Shown here piece after piece: positions 25,390 to 34,257 of a stretch of DNA of 64,000 nucleotides. Position numbers and translations under genes: made by a program. The stretch's first letter is position 1. Every line of letters starts with the position of its first letter. The stretch is from UBA7672 sp031419455 (lineage in GTDB: Bacteria > Pseudomonadota > Alphaproteobacteria > Caulobacterales > Hyphomonadaceae), in NCBI GenBank assembly GCA_031419455.1, contig JANOKS010000071.1, forward strand, positions 1 through 64,000, written 5' to 3'. The notes under the pieces were generated by a model. The model had not been told where the DNA came from and did no database searches. It saw only the letters and a list, made by a program, of their open reading frames with translations.

Positions 25390-27492
25390 ATGGCTCAGGC
25401 TGGCGCTCTGAACACTGGCAATTTCGACTGGAACGCGTTCACCAAGCTGTTCGCACGCGGCGAGTATGCGCTTGGGCTTGGCGTGATGGCGCTGGTGATG
25501 ATGCTCATCATCCCGATCCCGCCCTTCCTGCTCGATTTCCTGCTCGCAATCTCGATCACGCTGTCGGTGCTGATCCTGATGACGGCGCTGCTGATCAAGA
25601 AGCCGCTTGAATTCTCGGCCTTTCCGACTGTCCTGCTACTCGCCACGCTTCTGCGGCTGGCGCTCAACATCGCGACCACTCGCCTGATCCTCGCGCATGG
25701 CCATGAAGGTCCGCAGGCGGCCGGCAACATCATCCAGGTCTTCGGCGGCTTCGTGATGGGCGGCAATTTCGTGATCGGCGTGGTGGTGTTCATCATCCTG
25801 ATCATCGTCAACTTCGTGGTGGTGACAAAAGGCTCGGGCCGCATCGCGGAAGTCGCGGCGCGGTTCACCCTCGACGCCATGCCCGGCAAGCAGATGGCGA
25901 TCGACGCTGATCTTTCCGCTGGCATGATCACAGAGGATGAAGCGCGCAAGCGCCGGAAGGAACTCGAAGGCGAAAGCAATTTCTTCGGCGCGATGGACGG
26001 CGCCTCGAAGTTCGTTCGCGGCGACGCGATGGCCGGCATCCTGATCACCTTCATCAACATCATTGGCGGCATGATCATCGGCGTGGCGCAGGAAGGCATC
26101 TCCTTCGAGGAGGCGGCGAATTCCTACACCTTGCTGACCGTCGGCGACGGCATCGTCTCGCAGATCCCCGCCCTCATCGTATCGATCGCGGCCGGCATGC
26201 TCGTCTCGAAGGCCGGCGTCGAGGGCGCGGCTGACAAGGCCATCGGCATCCAGCTGTTCACCAACCCGCAGGGACTCGCGATGGCCGCGCTGATGGCGGG
26301 CTTTGCCGGACTGCTGCCGGGCATGCCGATGATCCCGTTCTTCGCCCTCGCCGGCGCTGCGGGCTATGGCGCCTATCGCGGCTTCCAGAAGCAGCGCGAC
26401 GTCGAAGCGGTAGAGGTCGCCGAAACGGCTGCGGCGCAACGCGCCAAGCCGATTCCAGAACCGCCGATCCAGGACTCGCTGGCCGTCGACGAGATCAAGA
26501 TCGAGCTGGGCTTCGGCCTGCTCGGCTTCATCAACGAGACTTCAGGCAGGAAGCTAACGGACCAGGTCAAGGCCGTGCGCCGGCAGGTGGCGAGCGAGTT
26601 CGGCTTTGTCGTGCCGCAGGTTCGCATCATCGACAATCTGGAACTCGGCTCGGAGGACTATCGCATCCTCATCAAGGAAGTCGTCGCGGGCCGCGGCAAG
26701 CTGCGGCCGCAATTCCATCTGGCGATGGATGCGTCGGGGGCTGCGCCGCCGATTCCGGGCGAGAAGATCAACGAGCCGGTGTTTGGCCTGCCCGCCGTGT
26801 GGATCGACGACACGATGAAGGAAAACGCGACGATCCAGGGTTACACGGTGGTCGACGCGGCGACCGTGCTGACCACGCACTTCACCGAGCTGGTGAAGGA
26901 GAATATGGCAGAGCTCTTGTCGTTCGGATCGGTGAAGCAGCTGATCGAGGATCTGCCCAAACCGCAGTCCTCCCTCATCAACGACATCACGCCGCAGCAG
27001 ATCACGGTGTCGGGCATCCAGCGCATCCTGCAGAATCTTCTGCGCGAGCGCATCTCGATCCGCGATTTTGGCACGATCCTGGAAGCCATCGCAGAGGCGA
27101 CGTCGGCGTCCACCGACCTGCTCTCGGTCACCGAGCATGTTCGCACGCGCCTCGCCCGCCAGCTTTGCAACGCGCATCTTGATGCGTCGGGCGCGCTTCC
27201 GATCGTGGCGCTGTCGCCGAACTGGGAACAGGCGTTCGCAGAATCCCTCGTCGGCGCCGGCGCGGACCGGCAGCTGGCGCTGGAACCCTCGCGCCTGCAC
27301 CAGTTCGTCGCGGACCTGCGCAACGCTTTCGAGCGCGCCAGCCAGAGCGGCGACTCGCCTGTGCTGCTCACATCGGCCGGCGTGCGTCCCTATGTGCGGT
27401 CGCTGGTGGAGCGGTTCAGGCCGCAGACCATCGTGATGTCGCAGAACGAAATCCATCCAAAGGCGCGGCTGCGTTCAGCCGGCGCCGTCTAG
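25390..27492 (+). CDS. flhA: flagellar export gate protein FlhA
   Basis: A 700-residue inner-membrane protein forming the cytoplasmic ring of the flagellar type III export gate. The N-terminal half has about eight membrane helices (LGVMALVMMLIIPIPPFLLD, VLILMTALLIKKPLEFSAFP). The FHIPEP-region residues are VAARFTLDAMPGKQMAIDAD and KRRKELEGESNFFGAMDGAS. The C-terminal cytoplasmic domain, with NETSGRKLTDQVKAVRRQVA and PVLLTSAGVRPYVRSLVERF, binds chaperone-substrate complexes. Length matches the family. flhF follows after 12 bases. Confidence 0.97.
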   Translation: MAQAGALNTGNFDWNAFTKLFARGEYALGLGVMALVMMLIIPIPPFLLDFLLAISITLSVLILMTALLIKKPLEFSAFPTVLLLATLLRLALNIATTRLILAHGHEGPQAAGNIIQVFGGFVMGGNFVIGVVVFIILIIVNFVVVTKGSGRIAEVAARFTLDAMPGKQMAIDADLSAGMITEDEARKRRKELEGESNFFGAMDGASKFVRGDAMAGILITFINIIGGMIIGVAQEGISFEEAANSYTLLTVGDGIVSQIPALIVSIAAGMLVSKAGVEGAADKAIGIQLFTNPQGLAMAALMAGFAGLLPGMPMIPFFALAGAAGYGAYRGFQKQRDVEAVEVAETAAAQRAKPIPEPPIQDSLAVDEIKIELGFGLLGFINETSGRKLTDQVKAVRRQVASEFGFVVPQVRIIDNLELGSEDYRILIKEVVAGRGKLRPQFHLAMDASGAAPPIPGEKINEPVFGLPAVWIDDTMKENATIQGYTVVDAATVLTTHFTELVKENMAELLSFGSVKQLIEDLPKPQSSLINDITPQQITVSGIQRILQNLLRERISIRDFGTILEAIAEATSASTDLLSVTEHVRTRLARQLCNAHLDASGALPIVALSPNWEQAFAESLVGAGADRQLALEPSRLHQFVADLRNAFERASQSGDSPVLLTSAGVRPYVRSLVERFRPQTIVMSQNEIHPKARLRSAGAV

Positions 27493-27504
27493 AGGAGCCC
27501 CGCC

Positions 27505-28488
27505 ATGAAGATGAAGATGTTCGTGGGCCGGACCGAGGAGGAAGCCCTCGCAATGGCCCGGGCCGAGATGGGGCAGGACGCCGTTATCCTCTCGACGCGT
27601 GAGCGTGAAGACGATGGCATGTTCGAGGTGCGCGCGGCGATTGAGCGCAATTTCGGGCAGAAGTTTGCGGCGCCGAAGTTTGCCGAAGTGCGGCCGGTGT
27701 TCGACGAAACACGCAGCCTGCTCTCTTCAACATTGCGCTGGCATGGCGCGCCGGATGGTTTCGTCCATATGGTGTCGGAAGCGGGAAGCCGCATGGGCGC
27801 CGGGATGGAATCGCACGCGGCGCTGGCGGCGGGGATCGAGGGCGTGCTGACGTTCAATCCGCTGAATCCGCATCCGCAGAAATCGCTGATTCTGGTGGGG
27901 CCGCATGGCTCGGGCAAGACCACGGCGGCGGCCAAGATCGCGCGTTTTCTCTCGGACAAGAGGCATCCGATCGAGCCGGTGGCGGCCGACTTCGATGCGT
28001 CGGGACAGACGGCGCGGCTGGCCGCCTTAACCCTTAAGGTTTCGGTAACCTCAGCAATCTCGCCCGACCATCTGATGCGGCTGGTGCGCGATGCGGACGA
28101 TCGCGGCCAGCGGCTGGTGATCGATTGCCCGTCGTTCAACCCGCTCGACGAGGCGGACATGAAGCGGTGCAGCGACTTGATTTCGCACATGAATGTGGAA
28201 CCGGTCCTCGTGATCGGCGCCGATGGCCATCCGATGGAAATCGAGGACAACGCCCGCGCTTTTGCGCAGGCCGGATGCCGCCGAGTCATCCTTACCCGGA
28301 TCGATGCGGTTCGGCGTCGCGGGGGAGCAATTGCAGCAATTTCTTCCGCGCGGTTAAGCATCGCTTCACTCGGTATGACGTCTAATGCCACCTGCGGGTT
28401 GGTGCCTGCTTCGTCTGAACGGATCGCGCGGTTGTTCATGACCGCCACGCAATCCCCGGAAGCAGACCGGCTCAAAGGAGCTGCGTGA
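27505..28488 (+). CDS. flhF: FlhF-like SRP-type GTPase with degenerate G motifs
   Basis: A 327-residue protein that by position and N-terminus (MKMKMFVGRTEEEALAMARA) is FlhF, which sets flagellar position and number with FlhG. The P-loop is intact (GPHGSGKTTAAAKIA, about residue 132). The other GTPase motifs are altered: the SRP-type D-T-Y-R is D-F-D-A, D-T-A-G-R is D-C-P-S-F, and T-K-L-D is T-R-I-D. GTP hydrolysis may be weak or lost. The coding sequence contains a CtrA-like box with a TTA codon. The stop overlaps the flhG start. Confidence 0.82.
   Translation: MKMKMFVGRTEEEALAMARAEMGQDAVILSTREREDDGMFEVRAAIERNFGQKFAAPKFAEVRPVFDETRSLLSSTLRWHGAPDGFVHMVSEAGSRMGAGMESHAALAAGIEGVLTFNPLNPHPQKSLILVGPHGSGKTTAAAKIARFLSDKRHPIEPVAADFDASGQTARLAALTLKVSVTSAISPDHLMRLVRDADDRGQRLVIDCPSFNPLDEADMKRCSDLISHMNVEPVLVIGADGHPMEIEDNARAFAQAGCRRVILTRIDAVRRRGGAIAAISSARLSIASLGMTSNATCGLVPASSERIARLFMTATQSPEADRLKGAA
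28034..28049 (+). promoter_or_regulatory. CtrA-like box inside flhF
   Basis: TTAA, GGTTTCG, GTAAC within the flhF coding sequence is identical in 15 of 16 bases to the box before fliF, including the whole seven-base spacer. A second TTAA lies seven bases upstream and uses a TTA leucine codon, rare in such a GC-rich gene. It could drive or repress a transcript reaching flhG, about 440 bases downstream. Confidence 0.45.
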
Positions 28489-29333
28489 TGATGAACTTCG
28501 GTTCCAAGAAGTCGGAAGGGAAAGGCAGTCACCGCTCGCGCGTGACGCCTGCTTCCGTCATCGCGATCGCCTCGGGCAAGGGCGGGGTCGGGAAAACCTG
28601 GCTCTCCACCACGCTTGCCGCCTGCTTCGCGAAAATGGGTCGCCGCACGCTTCTGGTTGACGGCGATCTTGGACTTGCCAATGTCGACGTGCAGCTTGGC
28701 ATCGCGCCTGAGACCGACCTTGCCGCCGTGATCGCGGGATGGGTCGAACTTGAAGACGCGGTCTGCAAGGTCAACGGCGGCGCAGGCTCGGAAATCGGAT
28801 TCGACGTGCTGCCGGGCCGCTCCGGCTCGGGCGCGCTCGCGGGACTGCCGGCGGAAGAGGCTTCGCGCCTTGCCGCATCGCTGACCGCGCTGTCGCTGCA
28901 GTACGACACGGTGCTCGTCGATCTCGGCGCAGGCATCGAAGACAATGTGATGCGCCTCGCCCGCGCGTGCGACCGCTGCGTGGTCGTCGCCAATGACGAG
29001 CCGACCTCGATGACGGACGCCTACGCCTTCATCAAGGTGCTGCGTGGCTACGCGCCTAGCGTGCAGCCGTGGATCGCCATCAACATGGCCGACACGCGCG
29101 TTGCAGGACGCCGCACGTATGAGGCGCTTGCGCGCGCTTCGCAGACCTTCCTCGGATTCCGCCCGCCGCTCGCCGGCATCGTGCTGCGCGACCTCAAGGT
29201 GCGCGAGGCGATCCGCCAGCAGAAGACGATCGTGAGCATCGACCCGCAGGCACAAGCAGCCCTCGACGCCCAGCAGATCGCCGAAGCGCTGGTCCGCGGC
29301 GGCGCCGAAGGTGTCGAGGCGAAGTCGGCCTGA
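28488..29333 (+). CDS. flhG: MinD/ParA-like ATPase FlhG (FleN)
   Basis: A 281-residue P-loop ATPase that counts and restricts flagella, acting on FlhF and the C ring at the membrane. The deviant Walker A is ASGKGGVGKTWLSTTLA, with switch I around LVDGDLGLANVDVQLG and Walker B in TVLVDLGAGIEDNVM. The ATG at 28488 has AAAGGAG seven bases upstream; a GTG one codon earlier is possible. It is the last gene of the long flagellar run, followed by a terminator hairpin. Confidence 0.9.
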   Translation: MMNFGSKKSEGKGSHRSRVTPASVIAIASGKGGVGKTWLSTTLAACFAKMGRRTLLVDGDLGLANVDVQLGIAPETDLAAVIAGWVELEDAVCKVNGGAGSEIGFDVLPGRSGSGALAGLPAEEASRLAASLTALSLQYDTVLVDLGAGIEDNVMRLARACDRCVVVANDEPTSMTDAYAFIKVLRGYAPSVQPWIAINMADTRVAGRRTYEALARASQTFLGFRPPLAGIVLRDLKVREAIRQQKTIVSIDPQAQAALDAQQIAEALVRGGAEGVEAKSA

Positions 29334-29361
29334 TTTCCCTGTAGCGTACCTCCCCTCCTGT

Positions 29362-29394
29362 CCTCCCCGTTCTCGCGGGGAGGACCTTGTTGTT
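29362..29394 (+). terminator. intrinsic terminator after flhG
   Basis: CCTCCCCG at 29362-29369 pairs with CGGGGAGG at 29376-29383 over a six-base loop, followed by a T-rich stretch (TTGTTGTTT). It lies between the flhG stop and the convergent small gene. Confidence 0.75.
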
Positions 29395-29399
29395 TGCGC

Positions 29400-29663
29400 C
29401 TAGCCCGGGAAGCGTGCGCGGTATTCGAGGACGCTGAGGCGGTAGGGATGTTCCGCCAGATGGGCGGCCTGCCGCGTGTCGGCAATGCGTTGCCGCTCGA
29501 TGCGTTCGACCATGGCGAGGTGACGTTCCGCGATCGCGAGCCACCCGGCGGCCGCCTTCACGTCGCCGCGACGCGCCGCCCGCTCCGCGCGCCGGCTAGC
29601 CACAGCGTAGATCGGGCCGAGCGGCGTGACGCTGGCGTGGAGGTTGTAGGTGTCGGAGTTCAT
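29400..29663 (-). CDS. small hypothetical protein
   Basis: An 87-residue, arginine- and alanine-rich protein, convergent with flhG. It is predicted to be mostly helical (RRAERAARRGDVKAAAGWLA, then HLAMVERIERQRIADTRQAA, ending EYRARFPG). No signal peptide, membrane segment or known motif is seen. The ATG is preceded by AGGA nine bases upstream; in-frame sequence continues to 29732, but into a repeat-rich region. Codon usage and amino-acid pattern look coding. It could be a small alphaproteobacterial protein of unknown role. Confidence 0.5.
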   Translation of the reverse strand: MNSDTYNLHASVTPLGPIYAVASRRAERAARRGDVKAAAGWLAIAERHLAMVERIERQRIADTRQAAHLAEHPYRLSVLEYRARFPG

Positions 29664-29736
29664 GGTTGTTGTTCCTGTGATGTGTTGATGGAAAGGGCTC
29701 ATGCCCGGCTCTGAGTGATCCGCCTGTCTCAAACGC

Positions 29737-29813
29737 TGTCATTCCGGGCGACACGCACCGGCGCTCGCCGCCCCTGGGTTCCGGGTCTCCGCTGCGCTTC
29801 GCCCGGAATGACA
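29737..29813. repeat. palindromic repeat with TGTCATTCCGGGCG arms
   Basis: TGTCATTCCGGGCG at 29737-29750 is the exact complement of CGCCCGGAATGACA at 29800-29813. The loop carries further G/C symmetry. This is a dispersed-repeat type common in alphaproteobacterial intergenic DNA. Confidence 0.8.
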
Positions 29814-30529
29814 GTAGAGGGGACACAGTCTCTCGTTCGGACTGGCGCTGGCCATCCGTGATGCTGTCGCTCTGGGTCTCCAAACAAATGGAGGGCCCGG
29901 GGACGCGGGATGCCCCGCGTGTTTTGGCGTCGCTGGTTGTCCAGCGCTACCGGTAGGAAAGAGAAGCGCGGATCCCGCGTCCCCGGCAGGTGTTGGTCGG
30001 CGGCCCGGGCGTGCAGCGGGGTATTTCACCCGTCCTGGCCCACGTGGCAGAAGCCGCCGGCGTGCGGGCCATGGATGTTCAGCCATGGTCCCCCGCGACA
30101 TGAGGAAGGCAGCCGGGGATGTTGATGCCAACCGCCCCCGGCTCCTCACGAACTCCCGGTCTACTGGCATTGTTCGACCGGGCTCTTCACGCTCGCCTGC
30201 ATCCACCCCGCGCCGTTGAACGGTGTACGGCCGCCCTCCATGCGGAATGGATGAGGGCATTCTACCTCAGGATTGAAAGTGGGGGACGCCCGTGTCCGGG
30301 ATCGGCCGGTTTTGTCGGTGCAGCGTGTTGAAAAAGTTCAGGATACGCCGAAAAGTGGGCGTCCAGAATCGGCCGGTTCTGGAAGGCGTCACAAGAGCCT
30401 CTTCTCGCCCTCGACATGCAATTCATGGATGCCATACAGTCGACTGCAGCGGCGTCGCTGAACAGATCTTACGTGACCGGCCGGCGTTATCGCGACAGGG
30501 ATGGCAATGGGCCATGGGGGCGGCGCGGC
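29814..30529. other. long noncoding region, no gene supported
   Basis: About 700 bases without a believable gene on either strand. It contains a 15-base inverted repeat (29897-29911 against 29971-29985, core GGGGACGCGGGAT). It also has an imperfect direct repeat, in which GTGGG-C-G-C-C ... ATCGGCCGGTT recurs about 70 bases apart (30280-30315 and 30354-30380). Open frames crossing it have arginine/proline-rich products typical of antisense GC-rich DNA. It marks the left edge of the accessory segment. Confidence 0.5.
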
Positions 30530-31330
30530 ATGAAGAACCTCACGCAATACGCCGCCGAGTATCTCCTCATCGCCGCGGTAACGGTGACAAGCATCCTGGG
30601 ATTCTGGGCCATCTATTTCGGGACTGGCGCTGATCCCCAACCTCATCACCACCTTCATGTGGCAACGGTGTTCATCTGGTTGGGCCTGTTGCTGTTCCAG
30701 CTCACAATGATCGGACAGCGCAGGTTTGCTACGCACCGAAAGGTGGGGCTGGTTGTCCTGATCATCGGCCCGCTGCTGGGCGCCACAACGGCCATGCTGT
30801 CTGTCCATTCCGCTCACAAGGGGATCGTCTCCGGAAACGGCGACTTTCTGATCGTGCAGAATGTGATGGTGACCCTGGAATTGGGATTGCTCGTTGTCCT
30901 GGCCTTTGTGCTGAAGAAGCACCGCAAACTGCATGCTTCGCTTCTCTTGAGCACCACCATCCTGTTCCTTGGGATCGCGCTGTTCTTTGCGCTGATCAGT
31001 TTCGTCCCGCAGTTCAGAATTGAAGGCCCGGAGACTTTCGACAGGTTTCAGACGGCCGGCATGACGGGTCAGGCGATCTGCCTTGCCGTTGGTTTCGCAC
31101 TATTCATCAAGGACGTCAGAAACGGCTGGCCATTCCTGCTGGCCGGGTTTTTCCACACGCTGAACGAACTGATCAATGCGTCGCTGACCAGCGTCAACCT
31201 GATCGAACCGCTTACCGAATTTGTCGGTTCGTTGAGCCAGCCGTACACGTTTGCCGGAACCTTCATTGTCCTGTTCTCGCTACTTGCCGCCACCGGTCTG
31301 CAGGTCGCGCGGCGACCCAGCACAACCTGA
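30530..31330 (+). CDS. seven-helix inner-membrane protein, unknown function
   Basis: A 266-residue protein with about seven hydrophobic segments. The first are around YLLIAAVTVTSILGFWAIYF, VATVFIWLGLLLFQLTMIG and VGLVVLIIGPLLGATTAML. The later ones include FLIVQNVMVTLELGLLVVLA, ILFLGIALFFALISF and a last helix ending LLAATGLQVARRPSTT. Histidines cluster before helix 2 (PQPHHHLH) and recur as ATHRK and LKKHRKLHA, a pattern seen in haem- or metal-associated membrane proteins of the DUF2306/DUF420 kind, but no family is certain. It is first in the accessory group of plus-strand genes. Confidence 0.7.
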   Translation: MKNLTQYAAEYLLIAAVTVTSILGFWAIYFGTGADPQPHHHLHVATVFIWLGLLLFQLTMIGQRRFATHRKVGLVVLIIGPLLGATTAMLSVHSAHKGIVSGNGDFLIVQNVMVTLELGLLVVLAFVLKKHRKLHASLLLSTTILFLGIALFFALISFVPQFRIEGPETFDRFQTAGMTGQAICLAVGFALFIKDVRNGWPFLLAGFFHTLNELINASLTSVNLIEPLTEFVGSLSQPYTFAGTFIVLFSLLAATGLQVARRPSTT

Positions 31331-31372
31331 CCTGCGCTTGGGCAACGCTCGATGGCCGCTCGATCAAGCCGG

Positions 31373-31475
31373 CCCGGGATTACACGGCTGTATCTCGAAC
31401 CCGTTGTGTGGCGCCCCCTGTCCTTCGAGGCGGCGACGCGCCGGGAGTTGGGCGTGAGGCGGAAGCACAAGCTGA
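31373..31475. repeat. dispersed repeat, copy 1 (diverged)
   Basis: This stretch after the seven-helix gene is alignable with the copies at 32.4, 33.9 and 36.2 kb. Shared features in order are a TACACGGCT block, CGTTGTGTGGCGCC, CTCCTT-type pyrimidines, GCGACGCGCCGG and TTGGGCGTGAGGCGGAAGC. It is the most diverged copy. It lies immediately before the CPBP protease gene. Confidence 0.55.
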
Positions 31476-31514
31476 TGTGCTATGGTTGAACAGCGGGCGC
31501 GGGGAGGGAAAATT

Positions 31515-32384
31515 GTGGAACAGGTTTCGGGCTCCGGATCGCAACGGCAAGTCTGGATGGATGTCCGGTACGTCATCCTCACCTATGCAATCTCCTGGCT
31601 GATCTGGGTCCCGGGCGTCGTCTGGTGGGTCGGCTCCGGCAGCGAAGACCTGCCGTGGTGGTTGCTGGTTCTGGGACTCGTCGGCGCCTATGGACCGTCG
31701 ATTGCTGCGCTGATCCTCACGCATAAGGACAAGGGCGCGCCCGGCGTGAGGCAACTGCTCGGCGGCCTCACAGTGTGGCGGGTTGCGCCAGGCTGGTGGG
31801 GTGTCGCGCTGTTCTGCTTTCCCGCAATGCTCGCGGCCGCTATCGCCATCTATCATTTCACGGGAGGCGTTCCTGGAGATTTTCAGCCAGGAGCCTGGTA
31901 TTTCCTCGTTCCGATTGTGCTTGTGACGGCGCTGCCCTTCGGCCCATTGGGTGAAGAGTTGGGCTGGCGCGGCTACGCCTTGCCTCGCCTGCAGGCCCGG
32001 TACAGCGCACTGACCAGCAGCCTGATCATCGGCGTGGTCTGGACCTTCTGGCACGTCCCTTTGTTCTGGGTGCCCGGCGCCGCGCTGGGACCGTGGGAGA
32101 CAGTGAGCATCGCGTCCGTATCAACCTATCTGGTGAGCACGATCGGCACCGCCATCATTTTCACATGGCTGTTCAACAATACGCGCGGCAGCGTCCTGCT
32201 CGCGATCGTGCTGCACATTACGACCAATGCGTCAGGCAGGATTCTCTTCGCCATGTTTCCGGACCTGACGGAAGACGCCCTGTCCAGCATCGTCGTTCTG
32301 GCGATCGTTATCAAATGGGCGGTGGTGGTTGCTCTTGTCGTGATCTTTGGCTGGCGAAAACTGTCACGACCGGTTCCGGGTTGA
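31515..32384 (+). CDS. CPBP family intramembrane metalloprotease
   Basis: A 289-residue membrane protein of the CAAX protease / bacteriocin-processing (Abi) family. The catalytic motifs are visible: EELGWRGYALPRLQ (E-E-x3-R) at about residues 155-165, the F-x-x-x-H-type helix FWHVPLFWVPG, and a later helix with IVLHITTNASG carrying the second histidine. About eight membrane segments surround them. Members process prenylated or small peptides and some give bacteriocin immunity; the substrate here is unknown. A GTG at 31515 with GGGAGG seven bases upstream is preferred over the ATG at 31482. Confidence 0.9.
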   Translation: MEQVSGSGSQRQVWMDVRYVILTYAISWLIWVPGVVWWVGSGSEDLPWWLLVLGLVGAYGPSIAALILTHKDKGAPGVRQLLGGLTVWRVAPGWWGVALFCFPAMLAAAIAIYHFTGGVPGDFQPGAWYFLVPIVLVTALPFGPLGEELGWRGYALPRLQARYSALTSSLIIGVVWTFWHVPLFWVPGAALGPWETVSIASVSTYLVSTIGTAIIFTWLFNNTRGSVLLAIVLHITTNASGRILFAMFPDLTEDALSSIVVLAIVIKWAVVVALVVIFGWRKLSRPVPG

Positions 32385-32419
32385 GGTATTTCGCGGCGCC
32401 ACGCGACGGGTAGCTTTGG

Positions 32420-32570
32420 GCCGCACGGCTAAATGTCCAGCGGGAGCTTCACCGCACCTTCTCCTTCTCTTTTGGAGCGGAGACGAGACGCGTCCCGGCC
32501 TCGAACTTCGGCTTGGGCATGAGCCAGAAGCGGACAGTGTCAGCGCTTCGGCAGATGTCCGGAAGTCGCC
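32420..32570. repeat. dispersed repeat, copy 2, with gene fragment
   Basis: Alignable with copies at 33.9 and 36.2 kb. On the minus strand it encodes an in-frame tail MPKPKFEAGTRLVSAPKEKEK, nearly the same as the C-terminus of the small protein at 36410-36685, but with no matching N-terminal part. It shares with copy 3 an extra block (GCTTCGGCAGA-GTCCGG) absent from copy 4. It occupies most of the 367-base gap between the CPBP gene and the secreted protein; nothing else is seen in the gap. Confidence 0.75.
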
Positions 32571-32751
32571 GAATTGCGACCGTCGGCTTATGCCGAACCA
32601 CTGCAATCGCTAAATGCGCGCTTCGCTGATGCAACATCGACCTGGTTGAAGGGTCGACGAATGCACCCCTGTTCACGACCGCGCGACCATGGCTCGTGTC
32701 CGGGCAGGCGTTGTGCAAGGATCACATCCAGCTCACGCATGGAACAGCAAC

Positions 32752-33795
32752 ATGATGCGCCTATCACTCCTCTGCACAGCCGCAGCCCTGATGTCTTGTG
32801 GTGGAGCCGCTTTTGCGCAGGCGGGCGACCCCATTCCTCGCACCACCGCAGGCAAGCCGGACTTTCAGGGGGTGTGGACGAACTCGTCAATCACGCGGCT
32901 CGAGCGCGTGCCCGAATTCAAGGATCTGGTGATTTCGGAAGCCGACGCGAAGCAGTGGGAGCGGGACGCGGCCAGTGTCGCGGCGGCGGACAACGCCCCG
33001 TCTGCAGCCGACAAGGGTGCGCCCGCCGTGGGCGATGATCCCGCAGGCTACAACAATTTCTGGATCGACCCCGGCAGGCAGGTCGGCTTGATCAACGGTA
33101 CATACCGTTCTTCGTGGATCACCGATCCGCCGAACGGCAAGGTGCCGTACACGCCCGCCGGCCGGACAGCGATGATGAAGTCGGTCGGCACCTACAACAT
33201 GTTCGACAATCCGGAGGAGCGCATCCCGATCGAGCGCTGCCTCATCGGCTTCGCCTCCACCGGCGGTCCGCCAATGCTGAACGCGCTCTACAACAACCAC
33301 CAGCAGATCATCCAGACGCCCGACGCCATCGCGATCAACATCGAGATGGTTCACGACACGCGGATCATCCGCATGAATGGCGAGCACAATCCCGATGTCA
33401 TGCGCCAGTATCTCGGCACCAGCGTCGGCAAGTGGGATGGCGATACGCTGGTCGTCGAAACCGTCGGCTTCAAGGCGATAGAATCCGTGCGCGTCGATTT
33501 CGGCCTGTTCGTCTACATCTCGCCTGACTCGAAAGTCACCGAGCGCTTCACGATGCAGGACAACGACACGATCTTCTACCAGTTCACCGTCGAGGATCCT
33601 GCAGTATATACCCAGCCATGGAAGGGCGAGCTCAACTTCCGCCGCTCGCCGGACCGGATCTACGAATACGCCTGCCATGAGGGGAACTATGCGGTTCCGA
33701 ACATCCTCCTCGGCGCGCGCGAGCTGGAACGGGCTGGTCTTAAGCAGCCGGTCGTGAAGCGCGGGATTGGCCGCCTGGACCGTCCGGCACAGTAG
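32752..33795 (+). CDS. exported protein of unknown function
   Basis: A 347-residue protein with a signal peptide (MMRLSLLCTAAALMSCGGAAFA) cleaved near residue 23; a lipobox-like LMSC is also present. The mature protein starts GDPIPRTTAGKPDFQGVW, then SSITRLERVPEFKD. This 'pDfqGvW ... LERp-eF' pattern is shared by a large family of secreted proteins of unknown role, abundant in acidobacteria and sphingomonads. Later blocks are RCLIGFASTGGPPML, NNHQQIIQTPDAIAI and TSVGKWDGDTLVVETVGF. The likely location is the periplasm. Repeats flank it on both sides, as they do the neighbouring genes. Confidence 0.8.
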   Translation: MMRLSLLCTAAALMSCGGAAFAQAGDPIPRTTAGKPDFQGVWTNSSITRLERVPEFKDLVISEADAKQWERDAASVAAADNAPSAADKGAPAVGDDPAGYNNFWIDPGRQVGLINGTYRSSWITDPPNGKVPYTPAGRTAMMKSVGTYNMFDNPEERIPIERCLIGFASTGGPPMLNALYNNHQQIIQTPDAIAINIEMVHDTRIIRMNGEHNPDVMRQYLGTSVGKWDGDTLVVETVGFKAIESVRVDFGLFVYISPDSKVTERFTMQDNDTIFYQFTVEDPAVYTQPWKGELNFRRSPDRIYEYACHEGNYAVPNILLGARELERAGLKQPVVKRGIGRLDRPAQ

Positions 33796-33879
33796 AGATT
33801 GCGGCAGTTGGCGCCGCTCGCTTCCGTAACTCGCGGCAGTTTCTCGGCGGGAGGAGGAAGTGACTGGCACAAGCTGAAC

Positions 33880-34170
33880 GACCGTTTTGGGCCATCACTG
33901 CCCGCGCAATCCGCTTGCTACGAATGGCCGGCTCGCTCAATAGCCGTCGCTCTCGGTGACTGGAGCGACTAAGCTGGAAATCGCACAACAGAGCCACTGC
34001 GCTCCGGGCTACACGGCTCAATCCCCAGCCGGTTGTTCATCGCACCTTCTCCTTCTCTTCGGAGCGGAGACGCGGCGCGTTTTGGCCTCGAACTTTGGTT
34101 TGGGCATGAGGCGGAAGCGCAGTGTCAGCGCTTCGGCAGACGTCCGGGAATCGCCGGAAGCGGTCAGTGT
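33880..34170. repeat. dispersed repeat, copy 3
   Basis: The first 235 bases match copy 4 (36247-36500) with only about eleven differences, including one single-base deletion. That deletion puts the gene fragment on the minus strand (MPKPKFEA-type tail) out of frame. It lies between the secreted-protein gene and the TIR gene and fills most of a 462-base gap. No promoter could be assigned in the remaining 90 bases before the TIR start. Confidence 0.85.
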
Positions 34171-34257
34171 TCATCGCGAACGCGCCTCGGCCGGATGGCG
34201 ACGGGCAAGATGGTCTGTTAATAGGGATACGGCCCACGGACCGGGGAACGAGCCTTC

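Noticed and set aside
29739..30260. 173-codon minus-strand open frame over the noncoding region
   Set aside because: The product is Arg/Pro/Gly-rich with no conserved pattern and reads through the TGTCATTCCGGGCG repeat. Such frames are expected by chance at this GC content.
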